Source: Merluccius polli (taxonomy: Eukaryota > Chordata > Actinopteri > Gadiformes > Merlucciidae). Taken from it: a DNA stretch of 64,000 nucleotides. The stretch lies in the NCBI GenBank assembly GCA_030340625.1, contig JAOPHQ010000570.1:140001-204000 (forward strand), written 5' to 3'. The notes under the pieces are model-generated. The model saw only the letters and a program-made list of their open reading frames with translations. It was not told where the DNA came from and made no database searches. Made by a program: the position numbers and the translations under genes. Below, in pieces: positions 47,420-63,587 of this stretch. Position 1 is the first letter of the stretch; every line of letters begins with the position of its first letter.

Positions 47420-50400
47420 TCACTGGAGCCTGGCGTTGGCCCGGGGGGCGTGGGGGCCCGCGGGGCCCGGGGTCGGACCTAATGACGGGGGGAGGACCTC
47501 CACGCTGTAGCTGACCCTCTTGGACTGCAGGATACTGTAGCTGTTGTCAAAGCGCAGCACGTCTGAAACCACAGGCCACAGAAGGACCACTGTTGAAATC
47601 CACTGAATTAAAACCACGATTATATAAAATATATAACATTTTATAAAATTTGTAGTTTTCATATATTAGATCATTAGATACATGTCACACACATGTCAAT
47701 GAGCAGGTAGGTGATAGGGCATCTGACTCAAGGATGCCCACAGAAAAAGACACTGGAAATCGAACCCAGTACCTTTCGGCTGGTAGCCACTACATTCTAT
47801 GATTATATGGAAAGTTGACATTGTTGTTGTTCACATTGTACACCACATCAAGAGGATCCTCGTTCGGGACTTCAACACGTAAACATGTACCGATTAAATT
47901 GGCTTTTTCCACAAATCATTCAAACTTTACGTTTCATGCCACACAAGGTGCTCCACAGGGGAGACAGCACAACAACAACAACAACAAGAAATGACTTTAA
48001 AATAACAATAAAATAAAACAGAATCCCAGAGATACAATTCAGAGTCACAATTCAACCAAACGGACTCTGAAAGACTATCTTCCTCTCTTTCTAGGGGCGT
48101 ATATACGTACAGACTCCGGGGTGAGGGCAGAGCAGGGATTGGTCCTCGGGGACGAGGTGTGCGTTGTAGCGCTCGCTGGGAAGCACCTGGCGCCGACCGC
48201 CGTCGCCGTCGTCATCCTCCCGGCTCCGCGTGAACACGCCGAAGCCGATGTCGGCCCCGTCGCTCGCAAACTGCCACCTGCGAAAAAATGACGACGTCAA
48301 ACGGCCCCTATTTTACCAGGCGTCATGTAGATATTCGCCGTTACGAAGCCGTTCCAAAATCGGGGCCCATTTGCGACACCCCTACATGTGTGTGCTGGGG
48401 GCGAAGGGCAAAGCGGTGATATGGCCACAGTGTACCTCAGAATGCTGCTTGGCACGGTGATGTCATACTCCAGGTCAAACACAGAGCCTCGGCCGATGCT
48501 GACGCTGGCGTCGTAGGTCACCTTCAGCGAGTCCCGGACGTAGTAGGACTTGGGCACCGGACCGCCGTAGTTGATCTGCGGAAACCAAACAAAAACCCAC
48601 CGTAATTATTACGCTTATGATGAATACGGATCATATGGCACTTTAAAGAGCCCCTATGTTACCACCAGGTGTCATGTAAATGAGCCAGATTTCAAAATCT
48701 ATCCATTTGTGACATCACAAATGGGAGTATCTGTTCACAGATGCTCTGTGAACAGGTCAACTCCAGCCCTACCAGTTGGTACAGTCCACCAATCAACAAC
48801 TCATTCCAGTCAGTTGCACACTCACTGGTGATGTCACAAATGGTTATTTTTTTGAATGGCTTAAAGACTGCAGATTCCGCAGGTTTTTCCCACCATGGTC
48901 CGACAGCGAGGGTCTCCGTCCGGGTCGGTGAGCGATCCACCGTAGATGCCAGGAAGTTGGTCTTTATCGACCTGTTTCTGCAACTCCTCTTGCCAGTTAC
49001 CTTGTTTTAAAGCAGAAGAATTATGTTACACTTCACAAATGTCTGACCGAATGACAAAGGATGATGTCACACACACACCGATGTCATACGCGAGTGGAGG
49101 GTTTCAGCTGTACCTCCAAGAATGACGATTTTCTGCTTGGTTTCCTCACTCAGGAAGTGTTTGATCAGGTTATAGACCATGGGAAACAGCTTTGGTGCTT
49201 AGGAGATGAGAAGCGAGATTAGAGAAACTATATTTTATATTTAGTCTTCTGGCATTTTGCAAAGTAACTTACAGTGAATTCAGATACAGTATTTAGATAC
49301 AGAAAAGGACATCTTAGGGCATCTTGCACAGGGATGACTAGGTAGACTAAGGACATTGGGGATCGAACCCAGAACGTTGGGCTAGCACCCTAACTACTAC
49401 TGGACCATCCTGCCCCATTTGGAGGAAGCTTTTATCCAAAGCAACTTACAGGTGAGGCTGAGAACTACTCACTCAATAGCAAATGGTTCAATTAAAACCA
49501 GACAAATACAGGTGCTTAAGGAGACACACACCAACGGCAATTCAGAGGTGAATTACCTTTGATGAGAAACACTCTCTTCAGACCTTCTGGATAGTTCTCC
49601 TCGAACATGGTGAGGATCTACCAGAGAGGTGGGTTAGAACAACGTCGGTGGAAAAAAGAAGATGAAGTCAAACGCCATTACTGCCTCAAGAGTAATAAAT
49701 GTTCAGGAATGAATTCACAATAGCCTAATGCTACCCATACATCAGAAGACTTTGAAAAGATTTGGACAAGACTCTTGGAAAACTATCAGCTCACATCTGC
49801 TCACATCTAAAGACAAGTGTTTTAGAGTTTTTAGTCACAGCCGAGTCTCAGACAGAGATTTTACAAAGACTGTGAATCTTGCAGGGTCACTATTTACAAG
49901 ACTACAACTAGATTATGTTATTCTTTTTTCCCACCATGCAATTTTTTCCCATCATGCCCTTGGTAGAAGAGAAACTGTCAGGTTTCCTTTTTCCACTTTT
50001 GTCAGAGCTCATCTATTGGTTGTTGATTGTGTTACGTCACTGCGACTTGCGATAATATCAAACACGTTTGATATTATCGCAAGCCCAAGACTAGGAAAAG
50101 ACTGATCTGAAACAGCGCAGATTACTACCTTACACTTAACGATCGAGATGACGGGAGCGCGCTGTGACTCCAGTAAAACTCCCAGATTTACTAAAGACTT
50201 TCAGTTTTTAGTCTGGGACTGTGAAAATCTTTTGGTGTAAGCCCAGCATAAGTACTTTAGAAAAGGCGCCAAAGACGTTATCAGTTAATATCAGCGGTCA
50301 CGATGTCATCCCGATACGGTGCCGATTAGTTGGCGACCTCGCGACCTCGGTTCAAAGGTCAATTTGCGTTTCGCGTCGTCATTTTACGTCCATGTCAGCG

Positions 50401-50909
50401 TCACAAGTACCTCTCCGTACGCCTCGATCGCCGGCTTCCACATGTGCTTCAGGCCCAGCCCCTCGCAGTCATAGATCAGAGTGATGGCCTCCACGTTCTT
50501 CCCCAGCTGAGGGAGGTTGTCGTAGAGCGATGTTATGATGGAGGTGAGGGGAGGGGAGGAGAGAGGGGGGGGGGGGTGCGTTGGGGTGAGCGGACGGACA
50601 GAATTTGGGAGCAACAAATCAACAAACATTGTACAAACGAGTGTATTATTTCGTCATTAAAACCGGCTCAGCGGTGCAAACCGCGGCGTGGCTTCACCTT
50701 CTCCGACTGCCGGCGACACTCCCTGTGCAGCATCTCCGTGTGTCTTATCTTCGTCTTCAGGTAGTCCTGCTTGGTGGCCGACAGCAGGAGGCCCTTGGGG
50801 TCCAGGGGCCCGATGACGTCATACCACACCGGGCTCCCCTCGCGGTCGTAGCCGCACATACCGCCGGACACATACTTCTGAATCACCTGGTGGGGAGGGG
50901 GGGGGGGGG

Positions 50910-50976
<67 letters not shown>

Positions 50977-51212
50977 CGAGACAGAGCGAGACAGAGCGAG
51001 AGAGAGGGAGAGAGAGCAAGAGAGGTAAGGAGAGCGAGAGAGAGAGAGAGCGAGGTAAAGACAGAGGTAGGGAGATAGAGCGAGGTAAGGGAGCGAGAGA
51101 GAGAGAGAGAGAGAGAGAGGTAGGGAGAGAGAGAGGTAAGGGAGCGAGAGAGAAAGAGAGCGAGAGAGAGAGGTAAGGACAGAGGTAGGGAGATAGAGCG
51201 AGGTAAGGGAGC

Positions 51213-51247
<35 letters not shown>

Positions 51248-54200
51248 GTAAGGACAGAGGTAGGGAGATAGAGAGAGGTAAGGGAGCGAGAGAGAGAGAG
51301 CGAGAGAGAGAGGTAAGGACAGAGGTAGGGAGATAGAGAGAGGTAAGGGAGCGAGAGAGAGAGAGAGAGAGAGAGAGGTAAGGACAGAGGTAGGGAGAGA
51401 GAGAGAGAGAGGTAAGGGAGCGAGAGAGGTAAGGAGAGAGAGAGCGAGAGAGAGAGGTATGGACAGAGGTAGGGAGCGAGAGAGAGAGCGGTAAGGGAGC
51501 GAGAGCGAAAGAGAGAGAGAGAGCGAGAGAGGTAAGGGAGCGAGAGAGAGAGAGAGAGAGGTAAGGACAGAGGTAGAGAGAGAGAGAGAGGTAAGGACAG
51601 AGGTAGGGAGAGAGAGACAGAGAGAGAGACAGACAGACAGAGAGAGACAGAGAGAGAGACAGAGACAGACAGAGAGAGAGACAGACAGAGAGAGAGAGAG
51701 AGTTAGACAGACGGCCCACGGCGTACGTATGACGGCTATCCGACACAGAAGTAGAATTTGGCCTTGAGTCGACAGCAGACATGGAGACTTGCAGGATGTT
51801 TACCTCCGGCGGTTCCCAGTCAGAGATGATGGAGTCCACCTTCATTTGCCTCCTGAACTCCACATGCTGCGTGAAGGAACAGAACATATGGGACTAGTCA
51901 TGGAGAATATCAGTGCTCTTCAGACTACTAATATACCAACCAATGGACTTGGTATTCATTTGTTTAGAAATACGGCACAACACAAATAGTACGAGTACAG
52001 GTCAACGTTTCCACACTGATAGAAAATAATGACTATTTAAAATGTCACTTTATTGTTAACCATGACAACAAAACAACAAAAACAAATCATAAAATAATAC
52101 CTTTCTGATCATCGCTTCCGATTTCGACACATTAAAGTCACGAGCTGGAAAGATAACGTTATTATCGGCGTTAGTTATACAAACGCCAGCAGAAAGTGGT
52201 TATAACATTGTAGAGCACAGAACTGTCAATTACAGTTTATCTCTTCTAAAAGTGAACATAAGCAGAGTACTTCAGTCGTTTGGTGAATGAATCTGCACTC
52301 TTTTTCACTGCCCACTTTAGCTTTTAAATGAGATCATCAGGTTTGTTTTCTCCACAGACTTCAGTGATTGAGAAAGAATGTATGGGCTGAGGGGCCGTGG
52401 GGGGACCTATAGGGCGAGGAGATAGTGGCTCGCCTACAGTTTAAGAGTTAAAGATAAGTTCAAACCAGTTTAACCTGCAATGTATTCATAAGGAGGTCGA
52501 TGGACATGCAGAGCGAACAAACAGACATGCGTCTGGACCTTTTGAAGCCGTGTGGCCGTGAGGAGAAGGAAGCATTGATCCGATTTCCTAGAGCTGCTAC
52601 TGAAACACTGGGAGAAGCTCTCTGATTTCGACAGCTCAAACACAACAATTTCGAACACTTTCAAATAAAAACGGTGAGGGAATTCATTGGTAGGTTTTTG
52701 GTTTTGTATATTCGACGTGGTTTTAAGTCTGTTGAACTGTGTGTTTGTTATTGATGTCAGGTCAGTAATTATTTATGCTACCATCCTGGTCAGGTCACTA
52801 TTGGAAACGAGATCTAACCTGGTTTGAACACAGGGTTGAAAGACAAAGAGTTCCCTTCAACTGGTCACAGCACACCAAACAAACTCCTGGTGGGAAACCC
52901 TGAAGTTTACTGAGTAGAATGTAACCCGATAGATCTGTTTTCTCGTACAGGCCTACAAAAAAACACTGATACCGCCCCACGAATAGACCGTGTTGATCGA
53001 AGTCTTAAGTGAAACTAATGTACACTAATGTAAATCCACTAATAGAAGTCGTTCCATTTGGTGCGTTGCATCAAGTGGAGAGGGTGTTTTAGCGGGTATG
53101 TGAGGTCTGTATGCTTAATGGATGACTATATGGACAGTTTAGTTTCCCCTTTTCCTGTCCAGTCCTTTATCTCCATGCTAAACGGCAAACAGGTAACATT
53201 TGAATGCTTCGCTGTTTAAAAATAAACCGAAAAATTGTAAAAGGTTTCACTTATGTGCTAGCTAAGTAGAGTCTATAGTCAAACAAACATGTTGACTAGA
53301 GAAATAGTCAACATGTTTGTTTGTTTTTTAAGTCTTACGTCTTGTTTCAGCAAGGCAATGCTAATGGGCTCTTTTTTTTAAAAGCCAATGCAAATATTGA
53401 ACATAGTCAGTGTGTGTGTGTGGGGGGGGTTATTGATCCAAATTCTTTGAACTGTGGGTCAGAGCTAGCATGAATCAACAAACCTCATGTCCCAGTCATG
53501 TCCACAGGAAGTGAGGGACAGGGAGGGAACTGGAGGGAACCGTCCAATCTTTACATTCATTGAATTTCACCATCCAAGTCTTTATAAAAGGTCACCAGGA
53601 ATGACATTATATATGTAATATTTACATTATCATAGTTCAAATATTAGGAATTGATTCAAATTTCTATTAACCTTTAGAGAAATGTGTGGTTAAAATAAAT
53701 GTCATCTAAAAATGTAATCAGATCTAATCGAATGGAATTGGAAAATCCAGCTACGAAAAAAAAGAGATTTTTTCGGCCAAACAGTTTTTTTATTGTACCT
53801 TATCAGTTGTTGCTGACAGACTGGGCTACTGGAACTGGGCTACTGGTCTTAAAGAGAAGACACACCTAGCTGACCCTTTAGTCATGCTAATGATATTAAT
53901 GAAACCACCAATGCCAGAACGCCAACGCTATCGGCTTGATTTTATCTTTTCACCACATCTCTTAATCACATTATTCTTTATGAACGTATTCACCATTTTA
54001 ACGATGAAAAAGGTTGAAGGATTACATTATCGAACCACAATGGTGACAGTGATAGGCCTAATCTAATCACAAATTGATTGCTGAGGTGCCATAAGGGATT
54101 ATTAAATAACGTATTTATTTTGTAACGATCTGGTTGTCATTTAGAGGAGAGAGGAGAAAATTCAACAACTGCTCTTAGGCTACACCTTGAGCGGTACTTT

Positions 54201-55099
54201 ATATTGTTTTTTATTTGTAGCCTATTAAAAAATATATATATATATATATTATTTGGCTTAGTATTATTGTTCGGCCATAGGCCAAGAGGCATACATGCTT
54301 GTTTGTTTTCAGACACAGTGAGAGAAAGGTGTAATTTCTCAGGTGTATGGAGACAGTTCACATCTTCCCACATCCCTGTCTGTGACTGACAGTAAAAAGT
54401 AACTCTAGTTAGTTTCTGCTGACCCCGCCGGGCCCCAGGGCAGGGAGGTACAGGGGTCCTCGCACCGCTAAACCTGTTCTTTCCCACAGGGACAGAATCT
54501 GTGGCTGGTTTCATGAACTGAGCCAATGACTCGCACTTCATTTATTGGACAAAGTTGGCGTCTTGTTAGTCAGCAGCACTGAGCATAATCAATTTGCAGA
54601 CTTGTTTTGAAGCCTCACGGGTTCCCCCCCCCCTCCCGACATGTGACCAAGAGGCCTATAGGCCCTAGTCTCCGGTTAACGTCCTAGATGTGACTGACAT
54701 GACGCAGGGGCGCCGTAAGGGTTGAGGGGAAAGTTAGGACGATGCCAAGGGCCCAGTGCTGACAGGGGCCCCCCTCAGAGAGGGGCAATATTATATTATT
54801 GCATAGGGCACCGAAATCTCTAGCAGCGCCCCTGCTGACTCAGTCCAAAAAAACATAATGAACCACCCAAAATCCTGTGGCAAACACAGCAGAGGAACAG
54901 CCACTGCTGCTCGTCTATCAAGCCCTGTGGGCTAGTGGTGGTGGTGGGTGATGGGTGATAGGTGGGTCAGGAATCGAACCCGGGTCTCTCACCTCGGAGC
55001 CAGCGGAGCAGATAGTGGTCGTGGTGAGCGGGGAGGGCGGGCAGGATGTCCTGAATTCTCTCCCGAAACTGGCGACAGGGGACATAATACACAGACACA

Positions 55100-55139
<40 letters not shown>

Positions 55140-55320
55140 CACACACACACAGTGACTAATTGACCATATGTTTTGACGACAGGAAAATAAAGCCACATTA
55201 ACAATGAAGTTGGATCGTGATTTGTGCATCTAGGGGATGCAAGGCCAGTCAGTCAGGCTTACCAACCTCAGATAATAGTTCTGCCTGTTTCGGACTGAGG
55301 TCCCCCACTCGTCCACTCAT
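47420..55320 (-). CDS. sec14l2-like: SEC14-like lipid-binding protein (SEC14L2/3/4 type), 12 coding exons
   Basis: Exons in transcript order: 55320-55267, 55068-54993, 52144-52101, 51866-51804, 50886-50698, 50506-50411, 49617-49557, 49197-49114, 49000-48894, 48575-48436, 48277-48111, 47562-47420. Total 1224 bases, 407 residues; human SEC14L2 has about 403. The N-terminus MSGRVGDLSPKQAELLSEF is the family start. A CRAL-TRIO N-lobe (to about 60) is followed by the lipid-binding CRAL-TRIO domain (about 76-245: GGMCGYDREGSPVWYDVIG, LIYDCEGLGLKHMWKP, APKLFPMVYNLIKHFL, ILGGNWQEEL). A GOLD domain follows (INYGGPVPKSYYVRD, LRWQFASDGADIGFGVF, PGVYVLRFDNSYS). Relatives carry tocopherol, squalene or phosphoinositide in the cytosol. 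The exon-1 donor GAG|GTTGGT is weak but is the only one matching phase and family alignment. The last about 25 residues (Pro/Ala-rich) are unlike mammals. Which of the SEC14L2/3/4 (or fish-specific) paralogues it is remains open. Confidence 0.92.
47700..47795 (-). repeat. tRNA-derived SINE copy, minus strand
   Basis: gactcaaggatgcccacaga, ctggaaatcgaacccagtac and tttcggctggtagccactac match the reverse complement of the 41795 copy. Confidence 0.6.
48295..48390. repeat. Dispersed repeat copy, short
   Basis: cggcccctattttaccaggc, gtcatgtagat and ggcccatttgcgacacccct parallel the copy at 48645. It lies between SEC14L exons 10 and 11. Confidence 0.4.
48645..48890. repeat. Dispersed repeat copy with two TTTGTGACATCACAAATGG-like cores
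   Basis: The core at 48709-48725 (tttgtgacatcacaaatgg) recurs in altered form at 48828-48844 (gtgatgtcacaaatggtta). It occupies the intron between SEC14L exons 9 and 10. Confidence 0.55.
49245..49470 (-). repeat. SINE copy plus an adjacent second SINE tail, minus strand
   Basis: attggggatcgaacccagaa (B box) and accctaactactactggac (head) have a tail-like tttgcaaagtaacttacagt on the low side. Next to the head a further tail, gcttttatccaaagcaactt, begins at about 49427. Confidence 0.6.
49726..50251. mobile_element. MITE-like element with terminal inverted repeats, about 525 bp
   Basis: The left end atgctacccatacatcagaa and the reversed right end (at 50230-50250) atgctgggcttacaccaaaa are inverted relatives continuing into aagactttgaaaag and aagattttcacag. 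It contains a perfect hairpin at 50046-50083. A related element is at 63588-63990. Confidence 0.5.
50046..50083. repeat. Perfect 17-bp hairpin
   Basis: CTTGCGATAATATCAAA at 50046-50062, loop CACG, then the exact reverse complement at 50067-50083, within the MITE-like element. Confidence 0.9.
50887..51690. repeat. About 800-bp purine-rich (GA)n satellite with GGTAAGG/GGTAGGG interspersions
   Basis: (GA)n broken by a recurring pattern of aggtaaggacagaggtaggg and gaggtaagggagcgagagag, giving an irregular higher-order period of roughly 60-75 bases. It is (CT)n-rich on the sense strand and ends in CCCCTCCCCACCAG at the acceptor of SEC14L exon 5. Confidence 0.95.
51890..52100. other. SEC14L intron 3, no feature seen
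   Basis: AT-rich sequence without repeats or exon-like frames between exons 3 and 4. Confidence 0.6.
53280..53323. repeat. Perfect 19-bp hairpin in SEC14L intron 2
   Basis: CAAACAAACATGTTGACTA, loop GAGAAA, then the exact reverse complement. No flanking transposon ends recognised. Confidence 0.9.
54705..54835. mobile_element. Short element with CAGGGGCGC inverted ends
   Basis: gcaggggcgccgtaaggg on the left and tagcagcgcccctgctg on the right give an imperfect inverted repeat around a 130-base interior. No target duplication is clear. Confidence 0.35.
55085..55155. repeat. (CA)n microsatellite next to SEC14L exon 2 acceptor
   Basis: About 25 CA units with a few ACTC interruptions, starting about 25 bases upstream (transcript sense) of the acceptor of the exon starting at 55068. 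Confidence 0.9.
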
Positions 55321-55335
55321 GGCGCCGGTGAAGTT

Positions 55336-55608
55336 TTACGCACAGAGGCAACAGGACGTGGTCGCTACCTGTGAATGTTCTGGACCATTACGCACAGAGG
55401 CAACAGACGTAGTTCCTACCTATGAATGATCTGGACCATTACGCACAGAGGCAACAGACGTGAATAATCTCCATTACGCACAGAGGCAACAGACGTAGTC
55501 CTTACCTGTGAACGATCTCCATTACGCACAGAGGCGACAGACGTGAATGATCTCCATTACGCACAGAGGCACCAGCAGTGGTCCCTACCTGTGAATGAGC
55601 TCTGTTGG
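55336..55608. repeat. Minisatellite with donor-like sites just upstream of the SEC14L ATG
   Basis: Six units of about 50 or 35 bases begin near 55339, 55390, 55441, 55476, 55525 and 55560, each with (att)acgcacagaggc(a/g)(a/c)cag. The longer units contain ctacctgtgaatg, which on the gene's strand reads CATTCACAG|GTAG. The two short units lack the CTACCT part. It begins 16 bases 5' of the start codon, so it lies in the 5'UTR or first intron. Confidence 0.85.
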
Positions 55609-56005
55609 GCTCCAGGGAGTCTCCAGACGGGGCTGAAGACCCTCCCCTCGCCCCTCTTCCAATAGAGACGCGCGTATCAGCAGGCAGCAGGGCAGGGACT
55701 ATCATGGGCCCCGGGCCCCCCGAGGGCCTCCGCCTACTTCCATAAACACGTTTAAAAAATATGTATTCACTTCTTATTCTGATTGGTTTTGCATGTTGGG
55801 TTGGGCCTATACCCTTAGAGTGACTTAAAACTGCGGCCAGGCCAGCCTCCACTTGGAAAAGCACGGTCAAACCAGCCCCCCACGTTGATTGGCGGTACGC
55901 GTAGATACTAGGCATGATTTCAAAATAAAAGCCACGCTCCCGTGAACGTGATAGGACGTGAATGTGCTTTCACGTGCATTCAATAAATCAGTCAATATCC
56001 TCAAT

Positions 56006-56024
56006 CTGAATTTAGAAGGAACAG

Positions 56025-56097
<73 letters not shown>

Positions 56098-56401
56098 CAC
56101 TTTAGAGGGCTTTAACTTTGAAATTCCACATCAGAATGGCCTGAGATTACCTGAGTGACACTCAGATAAAACAGGGGGTTTCCTTTTAATATCAACCTGA
56201 AGTTTGTACATGACACTTAGACGAACTATACAAACTCTGTTCCCTGTTTTTCACGGCGCAGTTTCACTTCAGAATGAAACCCTCTGAGGCTGACCACCTC
56301 AGAGTGTCACTCAGGTAATCTCAGTCCATTCTGATGTGGAATTTCAAAGTTAAAGCCCTCTAAGGTGTCATATGTACACACTCTGTTCCTTCTAAATTCA
56401 G
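56006..56401. mobile_element. About 400-bp foldback element with a (TA)n expansion in one arm
   Basis: The left arm CTGAATTTAGAAGGAACAGAG (56006-) continues after the (TA)n as TGACACTTTAGAGGGCTTTA to about 56165. The right arm (about 56295-56401) is its reverse complement with few mismatches but has only TATGTACA where the left arm has about 33 TA units (56030-56094). The centre is unique. Confidence 0.8.
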
Positions 56402-58020
56402 AAGAACTGAAACTGCAAACAAAGAATAGGGTACAAATCAAAACCATATAGTTGCAGTTGAAAAACATTTGCCTTAAAAAGTCAGTTTACTACAGGCCTA
56501 CTTGAGAGTCCAACACCTGATTGGGTGACAGGACTGGACGGCCTTCCAGCGAATGGCCTCCAATCAATCAAAAGCTGCTGAAGTTTGCTCAGACTGATCT
56601 GGGCTCCTGAATGACATCACGATGGAAAACTGCATGCACCAAAACAAAACTTGAGCGCTTCAATGCATTTATTTAGTCAATTGTTTTGCTACATACCACC
56701 AAGACACGGACATGTTTGCCAAATAAAGCTGATGTACATAAATATAGCCTGAATATGCATTGCACATCTTTCTTGACAGGCTTTTGGTAAATAATTAAAA
56801 ACTTGAAACATCATGATAGAAACCATAGTGCAATGTGATTTATGTGAGATAAATTAATGTTTTTCCACAAACATTGTAAGGCATACTATTGTTATAGCCT
56901 GTGTTTGGTAAATGTTCATAACATTGGGCATTAATCACAATTTCTTTGCAAAGCCCTTGAAAACTGTATTTGTGATAATTGGTTGTTTATACAAATGAAC
57001 TTCACCTAATTAACATGTACATTATTTTTATATGGGGTGCATAGATAATGCCGTTCTCACTCATTTAAACCCAGAAAGCAGTAACAAATGGTTTGAGGAA
57101 TATTTAGCTATTTTGCTATTTTTGAGCGTTGTATATTTTTTAAAGCTTCGCTTGGACATTACATCTGACACTAAAGCATACTAGGCCTACATATACTCAG
57201 CATGGGGTGGTTTTAATGACATCACGAAACAGAAAATAAATCGTCAATTTTACCCTCTCAAATGTATATATATTGCTACACCAACACTACAAACGTAATG
57301 CACCTTTATACTTCCTATCAAAAATATCAATTTGTAGTCTTGTGATAAAACTTTTAATACGAAATGTTTCAAAAATAGTTAAATATCTTTAAAATGACAG
57401 AGCAATGCATATACACTGGAGAACAGAGAGCTACAGCTAAAATGGGACTGATGTAGTTCGCTGGCAACTACAAATACAGGTTTGATCCGGTTCCAGAGCT
57501 GCATATGCTTTGACAGAATGTTTGTTTTTCGCCAACGGAAAGATGATTTGCCAGCCCACCGTTCACTTGAAAAGCTTCAGCGCATGTAAGCGTACCTTAG
57601 TGTTTCTGTAAAATCAAACACATTTTTTAGCACAACGCCTTCTCTCGCTTTTGAGCTTACGATGAAATAGTCGAGAGGTTGTGGTTTTCTCGGAGAATGG
57701 CCTTAACTTACTTATCCACATGGATGTGGGGTCGTTTATATTGGAACCGCACTGAAGCATAGTTTTAAAAGACGGCACGTTTGCATGAGTGACACCAAAC
57801 TGGGGGGGGGGGGGGGGGGGGGGGCTTGGATCTAAAGTCGAACAATTTACACAGAAACGTGACGCTGGTGTTTTGCCAATGACTGCTTGTCTGAAAAAAC
57901 AACCACCACACAGATAAGATAACAAACTGACAGAAAGGGAGGTGAGATTTTAAAAGATAGCCAAGAAGTTAAACGGGAGGGAAAGCAGCAGACACCTCCT
58001 ACTTAACCAGCGATGCACTA
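56402..58020. other. AT-rich intergenic DNA between SEC14L and zfyve16
   Basis: No coding frame or clear repeat except a run of about 23 G at 57801-57823. SEC14L transcription would start somewhere between 55600 and here. Confidence 0.55.
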
Positions 58021-58036
58021 TTGTAAGTGAGATGAG

Positions 58037-58042
58037 TTTATT
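58037..58042 (-). terminator. Candidate zfyve16 polyadenylation signal
   Basis: TTTATT on plus (AATAAA on minus), 865 bases past the stop at 58907. The resulting 3'UTR contains a GT-rich stretch at 58710-58900. Confidence 0.4.
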
Positions 58043-58742
58043 TGGGGCGTTCATCTTCCAATCCCGACCACATCCATCTACAAGACCTTGTTTGGCAGAG
58101 AAAACGAAACAAAATACAATGCTGACCGCTTAAATCGTGTGCAGTTTAAATATTACATTTCAAGTTATAAGCAATAAGAAGAATAATAGTGTAAATTAAT
58201 TCCAGCATTTTACCTCTGCACCCGATCATCACGTGTATAGAATGTAAAACACTGAATACACACCAATTCATTTCATATAATTCCTCTGGATATAACACTT
58301 TTTTTTTTACCCCTCGAGAATATAATAAATAAATCTAAATCATTTTAGACCAGAGAGTCCATCTGAGAAATTCACTGAGATGGGACGAGCCGCCAGACAC
58401 TGGCACGGAAAAGCCAGAACAGAAGAAAATAGATTCATTTCCTGGATATATTTGGTCATATTATCATTATTTTACATGTTTAGTGTTTGGCCTCTTGAAT
58501 CAAAGCCACTTTGGTAACCACAAAAAAAAAAAAAAACGGCTCCCCCCCCACAGACACTTGGCTTGCGTCTCACATCTTCACATACAATCTTTAAAAGTCC
58601 TTCTCCGTCTTCCCCTTAGTCTTTAGTGTTCGGTTGCCAGGGCAACCGTAGTCACGTCCACCCTCATAGGTGTGTCCTGGATATTCCATGAGGTGTTCAT
58701 GAGAGAGTGTGTAGGTGTATGTGTGTGCGTATGTGTCTGTTT

Positions 58743-58793
<51 letters not shown>

Positions 58794-58906
58794 CCATGCG
58801 CAAATGTGTGTGCCTGTGCATCTGTGTGCGTGCGTGTGTGCATGCGTGCGTGCGTAAGTGTGTGTGCGTGCGTGTGTGTGTGTGTGTCTGCGCGTGTGTC
58901 TGCGGA

Positions 58907-63315
<4,409 letters not shown>

Positions 63316-63587
63316 CTGCAATACAACACAGGCCCAGACACACACAATGAGGAGGAGGACAGAGGAACCAGGACACACAAAAGGGCTCAATACAGCGTGT
63401 TGTTAGGTTACCGGTAACACCTGTCAGGTAACACCTGTCAGCGTTTATTAACAGACCCCATGTTGAGATTACAGGATGTTAAGTAGTGTGTTCATATTAA
63501 TGTCCAAAACACAAAACTTAATAACCTATAAACAAATTATTACACATTACTGGCAACGTAAGATATCTCATTTGCAAAACCATTGAA

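Larger units (their letters stand above)
52145..54992. other. SEC14L intron 2, mostly featureless
   Basis: 2.85-kb intron. Holds the hairpin at 53280-53323, a short GT/G run at 53411-53429, a (TA)n at 54231-54250 and an inverted-end element near 54705-54835. No additional exon recognised. Confidence 0.6.

Noticed and set aside
50883..51887. 334-residue Ser/Leu-repeat frame
   Set aside because: Translation of the (CT)n strand of the purine satellite.
53280..53323. microRNA precursor
   Set aside because: Perfect 19-bp stem with a 6-nt loop is too short for a typical pre-miRNA.
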